A stretch of DNA of 63,385 nt, taken from positions 1 to 63,385 of the forward strand of contig NZ_VSTH01000009.1 in NCBI RefSeq assembly GCF_008123965.1, written 5' to 3'. Positions within the stretch are counted from its first letter, which is position 1; the number at the start of each line of letters is the position of its first letter. Made by a program: the position numbers and the translations under genes. The DNA is from Bradyrhizobium hipponense (GTDB taxonomy: Bacteria > Pseudomonadota > Alphaproteobacteria > Rhizobiales > Xanthobacteraceae). The notes under the pieces were generated by a model that was not told where the DNA came from, ran no database searches, and saw nothing but the letters and a program-made list of their open reading frames with translations. Of this stretch, positions 35,915-44,597 are shown in pieces.

Positions 35915-36667
35915 ATGACCAAGAAGCTCTCAGGCAAGGTTGCCTTCGTCACCGGCGGCTCGCGCGGCATCGGTGCGGCGTCCGCCCGCGCACTCGCCGA
36001 TGAAGGCGCCGATGTCGCCATCAGCTATGTCGCATCGCCCGAAAAGGCGGAAGCCGTCGTTGCCGAACTGAAGGCCAAGAGCGTGAAGGCACGCGCGTTC
36101 AAGGCCGACCAGGCCTCCGCCAAGGACGTGACGCAACTCGTCAAGGACGTTGCGAAGGAATTCGGCCATCTCGACATCCTCGTCAACAATGCCGGTGTCG
36201 CCGCAGGCGGCGCGATCGACGATGCCAATGCCGACACGGAAGCCCTCGCCCGCCAGGATGCGATCAACGTGCATGGCGTGATCGCGGCGATCCGCACCGC
36301 CTCGCAGCTGATGGGTGAAGGCGGCCGCATCGTCACCGTCGGCTCGATGCTAGCCGACCGTGCCTCGTTCCCGGGGCTCGCCGACTACGTCGCCACCAAG
36401 GCGGCCGTGGTCGGCTACACCAAGGGCGCGGCTCGCGATCTCGGCCCCCGCGGCATCACCGTCAACGTGGTGCAGCCCGGCTCGATCGATACCGACATGA
36501 ATCCGAAGGACGGCGGCGAATTCGCCGAGACCCAGCGCAAGCAGCATGCGCTCGAACGCTTCGGCCGTCCCGAGGAAGTCGCAGCCGGCGTGGTCTTCCT
36601 GGCGAGCCCGGAAGCCTCCTTCGTCACCGGCACCGTGCTCAACGTCGACGGCGGTTTTGGCGCCTGA
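35915..36667 (+). CDS. SDR family oxidoreductase
   Basis: A 250-residue NAD(P)-dependent short-chain dehydrogenase. It shows the cofactor motif VTGGSRGIG, LVNNAGVAAGG, the catalytic Ser in VGSMLADR, YVATKAAVVG (YxxxK), and the C-terminal TGTVLNVDGGFGA, closest to FabG-like reductases. The start is MTKKLSGKVAFVTG with GGAG seven bases before it; the longer frame overlaps the LysR gene. It leads a pirin-WrbA cluster, suggesting a role in quinone or aldehyde reduction under redox stress. Confidence 0.92.
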   Translation: MTKKLSGKVAFVTGGSRGIGAASARALADEGADVAISYVASPEKAEAVVAELKAKSVKARAFKADQASAKDVTQLVKDVAKEFGHLDILVNNAGVAAGGAIDDANADTEALARQDAINVHGVIAAIRTASQLMGEGGRIVTVGSMLADRASFPGLADYVATKAAVVGYTKGAARDLGPRGITVNVVQPGSIDTDMNPKDGGEFAETQRKQHALERFGRPEEVAAGVVFLASPEASFVTGTVLNVDGGFGA

Positions 36668-36702
36668 TCCGGGCCTCACCCGTTCAAATAAGGACCACGC
36701 AG

Positions 36703-37401
36703 ATGATCGAACTCAGACCTTTCGCAAAGCTCGGCGGTGCCGACCACGGCTGGCTCAAGGCCAAGCATCATTTCTCCTTCGCCAGCCATTATGACCCGAA
36801 CAATATGGGTCACGGCGCCTTGCGGGTGTGGAACGACGACGAGATCGCGCCGAACACCGGATTTCCCGCTCATCCCCACGCCAACATGGAAATCATCACC
36901 TATGTGCGCGAGGGCGCGATCACCCATCAGGACAGCCTCGGCAACGAGGGCCGGACCGAAGCCGGCGACGTGCAGGTGATGAGTGCCGGCAGCGGCATCC
37001 GCCACTCCGAGTACAATCTCGAGCCGACTAAGACCCGGATCTTCCAGATCTGGATTGAGCCTGCGGCGCGGGGCGGCCAACCCACCTGGGGCTCGAAGCC
37101 GTTCCCGAAGGCGGACCGCTCAGGCAAGCTCGTCACCATCGCAAGCGGCGACGAGAACGACAGGGACGCGCTGCCGATCCGCGCCGACGCGCGCGTGCTG
37201 GCAACCACGCTCAAGGCCGGCGAGAGCGCGGAGTACGAGTCGCAAAAGTCGCGCTATCTCTACCTGGTGCCCGCGGCAGGTGCGGTCGAGATCAACGGCG
37301 TGCGCGTGAACGCCCGCGACGGCGCCGCGATCCGCGACGAAGACAGGCTGAAGATCACGGCTCTGGAAGATTCCGAGCTCGTGCTCGTCGACGCAGCGTA
37401 A
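36703..37401 (+). CDS. Pirin family protein
   Basis: A 232-residue bicupin protein. The metal-binding set of the N-terminal cupin is visible: HPHANMEIITYVREG (two His), EGAITHQDSLGNEG (His) and GIRHSEYN (Glu). Bacterial pirins often have quercetin-2,3-dioxygenase-like activity or are redox-linked regulators. AAGGA precedes the ATG. It is 35 bases after the SDR gene and followed by wrbA after a palindromic repeat. Confidence 0.93.
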   Translation: MIELRPFAKLGGADHGWLKAKHHFSFASHYDPNNMGHGALRVWNDDEIAPNTGFPAHPHANMEIITYVREGAITHQDSLGNEGRTEAGDVQVMSAGSGIRHSEYNLEPTKTRIFQIWIEPAARGGQPTWGSKPFPKADRSGKLVTIASGDENDRDALPIRADARVLATTLKAGESAEYESQKSRYLYLVPAAGAVEINGVRVNARDGAAIRDEDRLKITALEDSELVLVDAA

Positions 37402-37408
37402 AGCACAC

Positions 37409-37530
37409 CGTCATGACCGGGCTTGTCCCGGCCATCCACGCCTCTCCACAAGCAAACAAGAACATGGATGCCCGGGCATAGGCGAGCGGAAGCGACGCCG
37501 TCCTTCGGACGGCTATGCCCGGGCATGACG
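37409..37530. repeat. Palindromic repeat (type A) between pirin and wrbA
   Basis: CGTCATGACCGGGCTTGTCC ... GGATGCCCGGGCAT ... GCCCGGGCATGACG, with an inner GACGCCGTCCTTCGGACGGC hairpin. It is the same family as 11770 and 21512, and lies within a probable operon. Confidence 0.8.
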
Positions 37531-37572
37531 ATCCAATCACCGAGCAACTCGACCAGACAACGGAGACCATCC

Positions 37573-38172
37573 ATGACCAAAGTTCTCGTCCTCTATTATT
37601 CCGCCTATGGCCACATCGAAGCGATGGCGAATGCGGTTGCCGAAGGCGCACGCGAAGCCGGCGCCCTCGTCGACATCAAGCGCGTGCCCGAGCTCGTTCC
37701 GCCAGAGGTCGCCAAGGCCTCGTACTACAAGGTCGACCAGGCCGCGCCGGTCGCCAAGATCGAGGACCTCACCAACTACGACGCGATCATCGTCGGTACC
37801 GGCACCCGTTTCGGCAGGATGGCCTCGCAGATGGCGAATTTCCTCGATCAGGCCGGCGGGCTCTGGGCCAAGGGCGCACTGCACGGCAAAGTCGGTGGCG
37901 CCTTCACGGCGAGCGCGACCCAGCATGGCGGCCAGGAGACGACGCTGTTCTCGATCATCACCAACCTCTTGCATTTCGGCATGGTCGTAGTCGGCATGAA
38001 CTATGGCTTTGCCGGCCAGATGAAGCTCGATGAAGTGACCGGCGGCGCGCCCTACGGCGCCACCACGATCACCGGCGGCGACGGCAGCCGCCAGCCCAGC
38101 GCCAACGAGCTTGCGGGTGCGCGCTATCAGGGGCGCGCGATCGCCGAGACCGCCAAAAAACTACATGGCTAA
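37573..38172 (+). CDS. wrbA: NAD(P)H:quinone oxidoreductase WrbA
   Basis: A 199-residue flavodoxin-like FMN protein of the type IV quinone reductases. FMN motifs include [71 protein letters not shown] and VVVGMNYGF. It reduces quinones by two electrons. The start is [10 protein letters not shown]; the frame stays open 50 codons upstream through the repeat element. It is third in the SDR-pirin-wrbA set. Confidence 0.95.
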   Translation: MTKVLVLYYSAYGHIEAMANAVAEGAREAGALVDIKRVPELVPPEVAKASYYKVDQAAPVAKIEDLTNYDAIIVGTGTRFGRMASQMANFLDQAGGLWAKGALHGKVGGAFTASATQHGGQETTLFSIITNLLHFGMVVVGMNYGFAGQMKLDEVTGGAPYGATTITGGDGSRQPSANELAGARYQGRAIAETAKKLHG

Positions 38173-38231
38173 ACTTCATGGCTGAGCTTCACGGTTAAAC
38201 TTCACGATCGACTGCATGGCTGATGCGATTT

Positions 38232-38261
38232 GGGCGGCATTCTCTTGTGGGAATGCCGCCC
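38232..38261. repeat. Inverted repeat downstream of wrbA
   Basis: Perfect 11-bp stem GGGCGGCATTC / GAATGCCGCCC with an 8-base loop. There is no T-run, so it may be a weak terminator of wrbA or the leader hairpin of the small ORF that follows. Confidence 0.6.
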
Positions 38262-38287
38262 TATCTAACGTTGCAGGAGCAACGCGT

Positions 38288-38422
38288 ATGGCCTTCGAAA
38301 TCCTCTTGATCGCGCAGATGATCCGCAGGCCAGCTCAGGCGCTGGCGCGGCGCTGGTACTGCCGCAGCCTGTTCCGCGCCTCGCGCGGCCGCTTCCACTG
38401 CGCCGGGTGCACCGGATCGTGA
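38288..38422 (+). CDS. Possible small protein, 44 aa
   Basis: MAFEILLIAQMIRRPAQALARRWY then a short Arg/Cys-rich end (CRSLFRASRGRFHCAGCTGS). GCAGGAG lies eight bases before the ATG, a good ribosome site, and a hairpin lies upstream. The basic, Cys-containing composition is uncommon for random sequence. It overlaps no other gene. Function unknown; it could be spurious. Confidence 0.4.
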   Translation: MAFEILLIAQMIRRPAQALARRWYCRSLFRASRGRFHCAGCTGS

Positions 38423-38453
38423 AACCTGCGCGCCGGGACGCGACCGCCCTGGG

Positions 38454-38920
38454 CTAGTCAGCCTTCTTGATGAGTTCACGACCGATCGGCCGCACCGGCT
38501 CGCTCCGCAGCACGAGCGATGTTGTGACGGCACCAAAGCCAGCAATTCGGTCCACGATTGTTTCCAAGTCCTCCGGCGCCGGCACGAGCACCTTGAGCAC
38601 GAAGCAATCCTCGCCCGTCACCCGGTGGACTTCGACGATGTGAGGAATCTCACCGACTTCTTCAGGCAGGTCTTGATGTGCTCGTGCGAGGTTCGCAGCC
38701 GTATCAGTGCCATCAGGCCGAGCCCCAGCGCTCGCGGGTTGATCCTGGCGCCATAGCCTTCAATGATGCCGGCCTCCTCGAGGCGCTTGACGCGCTCGGA
38801 GACCGCCGGCTGGGACAATCCCACCGAACGGCCAAGCTCGGACAAAGGCACACGCGCATTCGCCTGGAGCGCCTCCAGGATCCTCAGATCCTTGCCGTCT
38901 ATGCTCCCTGAACGATCCAA
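38454..38920 (-). pseudogene. Lrp/AsnC regulator broken by a frameshift
   Basis: The first frame reads a normal Lrp-type regulator: MDRSGSIDGKDLRILEALQ (TTG start, GGAG eight bases upstream), ARVPLSELGRSVGLSQPAVSERVKRLEEAG (HTH) and ALIRLRTSHEHIKTCLKK, then breaks. Another frame continues the family sequence, GEIPHIVEVHRVTGEDCFVLKV ... ELIKKAD to a TAG at 38454. Inserting one base near 38655-38665 joins the two into a 155-residue protein. Either a one-base deletion killed the gene or the base is a sequencing error. The gene is divergent from the RBBP9-type hydrolase. Confidence 0.88.
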
Positions 38921-39043
38921 GCGAATTTCTCCATTCGACCTTGAGATTATCGGCAAATGACCGTTTCCGCCGATGACTCGCCATGTGATCCATGACCCGG
39001 ATCGATCACACTGCATCGTCATCCCGAATATCACGAGATACGC

Positions 39044-39583
39044 ATGCGCAAAATGATCACCCTGCCCGGCATCGGAGGCTCCGGAGACACCCACTGGCAG
39101 ACGGCCTGGGAAGGGGCGGACACGCGCTTCGCGCGATTTCAGCCGGCGAGCTGGGATGAGCCGGAGCTTGATGACTGGACGCAATCCCTGGAGCGAGCGG
39201 TCGGGAGCTACGCGAAACCGCCCGTCCTCGTCGCGCACAGCCTGGCTTGCCTGCTCGTCGCGCATTGGGCGGCATGCACCCGATCGACGATTGCCGGAGC
39301 ATTCCTGGTGTCTGTCCCCGACCCGGACTGCGCCCGGTTTCCCGCAGCAGCCGGCTCGTTCAAGTCCGTTCCGACAAGACCGCTGCAATTCCCATCGCTG
39401 ATCATCGCAAGCACGGACGATCCCTACAGCACGCTCGAGGTTGCGCGGCGGCGCGCGGACGAATGGCGGTCCGGATTGAAGGTGGTCGAAGCGCTCGGCC
39501 ACATCAACGCATCAAGCGGGTTGGGCGATTGGCCGCAGGGCCGCGCGTTGCTGGATGACTTTTGCGCAAATCTCGCAAAATGA
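39044..39583 (+). CDS. RBBP9/YdeN-type alpha/beta hydrolase
   Basis: A 179-residue serine hydrolase of the RBBP9 family. LPGIGGSGDTHWQTAWE is the family opening, the nucleophile elbow is VLVAHSLACLLVAHW (Ser in HSLAC), the acid is in IIASTDDPYSTLE, and the His is in ALGHINASSGLGDWPQG. Members are small hydrolases with poorly known substrates. It is divergent from the broken Lrp gene. Confidence 0.9.
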   Translation: MRKMITLPGIGGSGDTHWQTAWEGADTRFARFQPASWDEPELDDWTQSLERAVGSYAKPPVLVAHSLACLLVAHWAACTRSTIAGAFLVSVPDPDCARFPAAAGSFKSVPTRPLQFPSLIIASTDDPYSTLEVARRRADEWRSGLKVVEALGHINASSGLGDWPQGRALLDDFCANLAK

Positions 39584-39649
39584 CGAACGAAGGCGAACGG
39601 GGTACGGCGCACCGAGCACGCGGAGTCTCGGGACGCGTTACGCCGAACG

Positions 39650-40534
39650 TCAGGCCTGCATGATGTCGGCGTGGGGCCGGACGGGATTCGTCGGTGACGG
39701 CGCAGGCGCCGTCGAAAGCCACCAACCCTCACCGGCAAACCAGCACGTCTCGTCGGGCGCGTCCCCTGTCCGCAATGACTGCACGCTGTCCCATCCTTTC
39801 GCGAACGCCTCGGTCAATCGCCGGGCGGCATCCGCATCCTGCAGTCCCGCGCAGCCGATGAACTGGGCCCGGCCGAGAAACTTGGCAGGCCAGACCGGCC
39901 CCTCTTGCGGACGCGTGAGCATCAACATGCCGCCGTGCACACCCTCGGGCGCCAGTGGAAACACCAGACGGCCGCCGGGCCGCAACGCCCCGAGCCATTC
40001 CGGAGCTGGCCGCGCCGCGCCCGCACAGACATAGATGACGTCCACGCTTGGCAGATCGGACGCAATTCCCGAGCGCTCATGCAGCTCGACCTGCGCGATA
40101 TCCTTTAGATTGTCGCGCGCGAGTGCCGCCAGGCGTTGGTCGATTTCATAGGCATGGACACGGCCGCCAGCTCCCACGAGATGCGCGAGAATTGCGGTAT
40201 AATAGCCGCTGCCAGCACCTATCTGGAGCACCGTCTCGCCTTCCCTCACAGCACACCCGCTGAGCCAATAAGCGTGCGCACCGGGCATCCCGATATTGAG
40301 ACCACGTGTGCTATCGAGCGCCAGCAACGTGTTTTGATAGATGAAGGCGGGATCATCGTCCGGCGTCGCGACATAAGGGTGACCGCCAACCGAGATCGAC
40401 CACGGCCCTGGGCCGACGAAGGGCTCGCGTTCGACCGTGCGAAAGGCCTGCTCGATACGGGGATCCGTGGTCCTGGCCGCGGCGCAGATCAACTGCGCAT
40501 AGAAGGCACGATATTTTGCCGAACGATCTTTCAT
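39650..40534 (-). CDS. Protein-L-isoaspartate O-methyltransferase-like
   Basis: A 294-residue SAM-dependent methyltransferase of the PCMT family. It has VEREPFVGPGPWSI (the PCMT N-terminal region), a SAM loop in ETVLQIGAGSGYYTAILAHLVG, an acidic loop RVHAYEIDQRLAALA and VDVIYVCAGAARPAPEWLGALRPGGRLVFPL. It is longer than the about 210-residue repair enzyme, having an extra C-terminal segment after about residue 215, so activity on damaged protein is likely but not certain. It precedes the surface polysaccharide cluster. Confidence 0.82.
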   Translation of the reverse strand: MKDRSAKYRAFYAQLICAAARTTDPRIEQAFRTVEREPFVGPGPWSISVGGHPYVATPDDDPAFIYQNTLLALDSTRGLNIGMPGAHAYWLSGCAVREGETVLQIGAGSGYYTAILAHLVGAGGRVHAYEIDQRLAALARDNLKDIAQVELHERSGIASDLPSVDVIYVCAGAARPAPEWLGALRPGGRLVFPLAPEGVHGGMLMLTRPQEGPVWPAKFLGRAQFIGCAGLQDADAARRLTEAFAKGWDSVQSLRTGDAPDETCWFAGEGWWLSTAPAPSPTNPVRPHADIMQA

Positions 40535-40616
40535 GTCGCCTCCGGGCAGCGAAAGCTACACTAGCACAACGATTGCGATAGTCGAATGACCGCTGCAATC
40601 CGGGGCTTTGCGCGCT

Positions 40617-41762
40617 TTATGGCGTGGTCCTGCCCATCGCGCGCGCCGCCAACGCAGCGAGTTTTGGATGGCGGCGCAGTCCCTGCGCGGCATGGTCGCG
40701 CCAGGCGTAAGGCATGCCGCGCCAGGACAGCGCGACGCTGGCGTCGGTCAGCGGCACCCGCTCCGCGCCGAGGCGGCGCTTGTAGTCCTGATTGCCGATG
40801 CTGAGATCGAACCGGCGCACGCCCTGCGCATGCAGCGCCGCCATGGTGCGTTCGGTCGCGAGCAGCCCGGGAGAGAAGTTCGCCCAGGTCTTGCCGGAAT
40901 GACTGATGCGCAACAGGAAATAGGTCGCGCCGTATCGGACGCCGAACGTGGTGGCAACGATCCCCTTGTCGCAGACCAGCGCCGAGACGACGGCATAGCC
41001 TTCGGCGATACCCTGGCGCGCCACTTCGCGATAGAATCGGGCGTGAGCATCGTCGTCCAGAACGAACCGAAAGCCGAGCTGTCTCATCCGCTCTTCTTGC
41101 TGGACGTCCATCACATCGAGAAATTCGCGCGCGCGCTCGGCATCGGTGGCGATCTCGAACCGCGCGCTGCCAGGACGGCTGAAGACGCGCCAGCACCGCG
41201 GCAGCTGCAGACGCCTGAGCGACGCCTGATAATCCGCATAGTTGTCGCCCGTCAGCACGACATTGCCGTTGAGCGAGCAGGATCCGATACGGCCGAGCGA
41301 CACCAGCGGGTTCGGCTTGCCACCGACATGGGCCGGCATCTTCTTCAGGCGCAACAGATCGAAGCGGTCGGGCAAGGCCCGCAACCCTTCGACCAGAGCC
41401 AGGCCGATTGCACGCATATCGGTGGCATCGAACCCGGCGTCGCGCGCAAGGATCGGCGCGTTGTTGTCGGAGACGTCGAGATCGGCGAACTCGACGACGC
41501 GAATGCTCCGCCGCGTGTGGCTGATCATCGGCACCATCGCGACGTCCTTGCCGGTCGCGGCATCGGAGATCACGGCGATCAGCGGCTCGATACCTTCAAA
41601 CGCCTCGTACCAGGCGCTGAGCCAGTAACCATGCTGAAACGCAGTGCGATGGCCATCGTTCAGGCGCGACGCTGCCTGTCGCCAGTCACGGGTGAAATCG
41701 ATCGAGATCCTCCGCGTGCTGGACACCCGATCATCTAGTTGCTCAAAGCTGAGAAAGGTCAT
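40617..41762 (-). CDS. GNAT-type acetyltransferase (CelD/BcsL-like)
   Basis: A 381-residue protein of the BioF2/FemAB-like GNAT type found in exopolysaccharide and cellulose loci. Recognisable parts are FQHGYWLSAWYEAFEG, VVEFADLDVSDNNAPIL, GLRALPDRFDLLRLKKMP, a C-terminal acetyltransferase fold around TTFGVRYGATYFLLRISHSGKTWANFSPGLLATERTM, and RFDLSIGNQDYKRRLGAE. It probably acetylates a sugar in the polysaccharide made by the adjacent cluster. It shares its direction with the Wzy-like gene just upstream. Confidence 0.82.
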   Translation of the reverse strand: MTFLSFEQLDDRVSSTRRISIDFTRDWRQAASRLNDGHRTAFQHGYWLSAWYEAFEGIEPLIAVISDAATGKDVAMVPMISHTRRSIRVVEFADLDVSDNNAPILARDAGFDATDMRAIGLALVEGLRALPDRFDLLRLKKMPAHVGGKPNPLVSLGRIGSCSLNGNVVLTGDNYADYQASLRRLQLPRCWRVFSRPGSARFEIATDAERAREFLDVMDVQQEERMRQLGFRFVLDDDAHARFYREVARQGIAEGYAVVSALVCDKGIVATTFGVRYGATYFLLRISHSGKTWANFSPGLLATERTMAALHAQGVRRFDLSIGNQDYKRRLGAERVPLTDASVALSWRGMPYAWRDHAAQGLRRHPKLAALAARAMGRTTP

Positions 41763-41891
41763 CCGCGTACAGTTACTGAACTTTTCCAGGTAGATTATGT
41801 TTTGCCGCAGACCACAAGTTGCGTCGCTGCTTATCGTTAAATCATGCTGTCCTTCGTGTGCCGCTATGAAACGTGCGGCTGCGGCAACCTG

Positions 41892-43244
41892 TCAGCGGTC
41901 CGGTTCCATTGGATCGACGCATTGGAACCTGGCCAGGAAGTGCAACCCCGCCACCGCGAGCGCAAACATGAACCAGATCGGATTCTGCCGTTCGAGCAGG
42001 AAGGTTTCGGTCGTCCCGTAGTACAGGCCAAACAGCCACACGGTCAGGAACAGCTTTCCCAGTGCGCCGCTGCGATTGTGAGCCTGGGCCGCCTGGAAAT
42101 TCTTGAGCGGAGCGAGAACGAAGATGAGGATGACGAGGACCAGCCCCGGCAGGCCGATGGTGACCGCAAGGTCGAGATAGCTGTTGTGACTGTGTGCCGC
42201 GCTCGTCGCCCACTCGGCGCCCTGGGTGGTCTGCCGTGCCGTCAAGTCGTCCCAGAAGGCCGCATAGCCGTGACCGATGACCGGCCTTTCGGCGACGGCT
42301 GCGAGTGCGAATTCCCAGATGGCGGAACGGCCGGTGAAGGTGGCATCGAGAGGAAGCAGCCGCGTCATGGCCCCGAGTGCGGGGCTCACGACGCTGCCGA
42401 CGGTCAGCAGGTTCATCACGATCAGCGGCACGAAACAGATGATCCGCTTCAGCCAGAGGCTACGCGTGACGTAGACCAGCGAGGCCAGCGCGTAGATCGC
42501 AAGGCACAGCACCGACGACGTCTTGCCGCCGGTGAAGATCAGGAAGATGCCGGCAAGCGCGGCGATCACGGGCCCCATCACGAACGAGCCGACGGCGCAG
42601 AGATAGATGCCGACATAGACCAGGATGGTCATTACGGGCGAGGCGACGTTCTTGTGGCCGAAACTGCCGCGCCAGTCGCCCGCGAGCTGCGGCTCGGTGA
42701 TGTCGAGCGCGGTGTGGATCGAATATTGCGGCGCGAGGATGACGCCGAGATAGCACAGCACCAGCAGCACGAGCGCGGTACCGCCAAGACACAGGTTGAA
42801 GCTTCGCTGCGTCGGCGGCAGCAGCGGCAAGAGGACGGCGAGCGAGGTCACGCTGGCCGCCAGCACCAACCGCTGGATCGACACCTCGCGACTCTCGGAG
42901 AAGACGACATTGAACAGCATCCAGCCGATGAAGCAGAGGTGCAGCGGGGTGACCAGGGTCTTCAGCGAGGGCGCATCGCTGGCGATTGCGAACAGCACCG
43001 CGACCGCAGCCAGCAATCCAAAGGAGATGTAGTTCAGCGCCATCCGGCCGCCGACGACGTTGGCGATGGCCTCGCTGCGCAGGTCCGGAAAGGGATCGAG
43101 CGTAATCAGGACCAGCAACAGGGCGGTGACCGCGACAAGGCAGCGCGCCGCCTGCACGACATTCAGCTTCGCAAGCCCATCGCGCAGCACGTGGCCGAAC
43201 GATCGGGCCTCAACGTCGGTCATGTCAGTGGCGCTGCGATCCAT
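41892..43244 (-). CDS. O-antigen ligase / Wzy-type polymerase
   Basis: A 450-residue polytopic membrane protein of the O-antigen ligase (Wzy_C) family, with about 11 hydrophobic helices. The conserved periplasmic loop motif is AAHSHNSYLDLAVTIGLPG, with the His and Gly expected for WaaL/Wzy-type polymerases. It probably polymerises or ligates the repeat units of the locus's polysaccharide. Its promoter lies in the space shared with the divergent GT2 at 43563. Confidence 0.85.
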   Translation of the reverse strand: MDRSATDMTDVEARSFGHVLRDGLAKLNVVQAARCLVAVTALLLVLITLDPFPDLRSEAIANVVGGRMALNYISFGLLAAVAVLFAIASDAPSLKTLVTPLHLCFIGWMLFNVVFSESREVSIQRLVLAASVTSLAVLLPLLPPTQRSFNLCLGGTALVLLVLCYLGVILAPQYSIHTALDITEPQLAGDWRGSFGHKNVASPVMTILVYVGIYLCAVGSFVMGPVIAALAGIFLIFTGGKTSSVLCLAIYALASLVYVTRSLWLKRIICFVPLIVMNLLTVGSVVSPALGAMTRLLPLDATFTGRSAIWEFALAAVAERPVIGHGYAAFWDDLTARQTTQGAEWATSAAHSHNSYLDLAVTIGLPGLVLVILIFVLAPLKNFQAAQAHNRSGALGKLFLTVWLFGLYYGTTETFLLERQNPIWFMFALAVAGLHFLARFQCVDPMEPDR

Positions 43245-43562
43245 GGCTCAAGGCCGGTTCGATAAGCCGGGGAAGCTTCAGGTCTTAGCCGATCCCCGTT
43301 AACCATCCGTCAACCAGGATGCCGGAGCTGCCCGATACAGCCTGCTCCCGCACGATGCTCCGCGAGATCTCGCAATATTGCAGCGCCTGCTGTGCCAGCG
43401 CGAGATTGTCCAGACGTAGTCGCGCACAGCCTAATGTCACCGGCTTAACGCTATTCTACGAAACCGGCACGATGCGGGCCTTCGCAGCACCGATTTGGTC
43501 GTCATGCGGGTATCATCTGCAACGGCCGAAGCCGCATTCGCTGGCAATTGCCGGCGCGGCAG
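43245..43562. other. Divergent promoter region of the surface cluster
   Basis: About 320 bases between the Wzy-like gene and a GT2 gene. TTAACC-type tracts around 43295-43315 and 43570-43580 are common in exo gene upstream regions. No operator is recognised. Confidence 0.45.
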
Positions 43563-44588
43563 ATGCACCTGGTTAACAGACCATTAAAGACGAGCTGCAG
43601 CTTGATCACCGCCGACGATGTACTCGATGGATCGGCCGCCCGGCGCGTAGCGACAGTCGCGCGAATCGCGCGGCCGGTGACCGCGGTTGCGTCAGTCTCA
43701 GTCGTCATTCCCGCCAAGAACGTTGCGGCCTATGTCGGCGAAACCCTCGCCAGCGCACTGGCACAAGGCGAGGTGAGCGAAGTGATCGTCGTGGATGACG
43801 GCTCAACCGACGATACCACCGCAATCGTCCGAGCCATCCGCGACCCGCGGCTGCACCTGGTGACTAACGACTCCGCCGGCGTGTCGGCGGCCCGCAATCT
43901 CGGCGCCCGACACGCGAGCGGCGAATGGCTGCTGTTCCTCGATGCCGACGACCGCCTGCGCCCCGGCGCGGTGGCAGCGCTGCTCGCGGCGGCGCGCGCT
44001 GCCCCGCGCGCGGTCCTCGTCTACGGCGACTACAACACGATCGACAGCGAGGGACGGCAAATCGGCCGGCGGGATCTCCTCAAGGGTCGCCGCAAGCCGT
44101 CCGGCGACGTGCTGGCACGGCTCGCCAGCGGCAACTTCATCGTCAATGGCGGCATCGCGCTCGCACGTGCGGACACCTTTCGCGCCATCGGCGGCTTCGA
44201 CGTCTCGCTCAGATACTGCGAGGATTGGCATTGCTGGTGCCGCCTTGCCGCGATCGGCGAGTTCGAGTTCGCACCGAAGCTGTTGCTCGACTATCGCCTG
44301 CACACGGCCAACACCATGAATGCGGCGGTGCGGACGCCGCAGGATTTCTTCCCGGCGATCGCGCGTATCTTCGATGACGGGCTGATTCTGGCGAGACTTC
44401 CCGTAGGCGCGGCAGCCGGGCTGCGCCGGGCCGCCGAGATTCATCTCGTCACCTATTCGGCGATGCAGGCGATCCGCTTCGGCAGATATCGTGACGCCTT
44501 CGCCTATCTCGGAATGGTCGGCCGGCTGTCGCCCATATCGCTGCCGCGCGCCGCGATCAGGGTCGTCCTCGCCTGCTTTGGCATCTAG
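43563..44588 (+). CDS. GT2 family glycosyltransferase
   Basis: A 341-residue GT-A glycosyltransferase. The N-terminal 40 residues are unassigned; then SVVIPAKNVAAYVGETLASAL, IVVDDGSTDDTTAIV, NDSAGVSAARNLGARHASGEWLLFLDADDRLRPGA (DXD) and the C-terminal acceptor part with CEDWHCWCRLAAIGEF. It adds a sugar to the growing repeat unit. ATG 43563 was used; TTG at 43548 or a GTG at 43678 that would trim the N-terminal extension are alternatives. It converges with the GT2 at 44598. Confidence 0.85.
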   Translation: MHLVNRPLKTSCSLITADDVLDGSAARRVATVARIARPVTAVASVSVVIPAKNVAAYVGETLASALAQGEVSEVIVVDDGSTDDTTAIVRAIRDPRLHLVTNDSAGVSAARNLGARHASGEWLLFLDADDRLRPGAVAALLAAARAAPRAVLVYGDYNTIDSEGRQIGRRDLLKGRRKPSGDVLARLASGNFIVNGGIALARADTFRAIGGFDVSLRYCEDWHCWCRLAAIGEFEFAPKLLLDYRLHTANTMNAAVRTPQDFFPAIARIFDDGLILARLPVGAAAGLRRAAEIHLVTYSAMQAIRFGRYRDAFAYLGMVGRLSPISLPRAAIRVVLACFGI

Positions 44589-44597
44589 TCCGCTGCG

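Noticed and set aside
41844..43265. 473-codon plus-strand frame over the Wzy-like gene
   Set aside because: Antisense to a clear membrane protein, and its composition (Gln/Arg/Asp runs) is that of a reversed hydrophobic gene.
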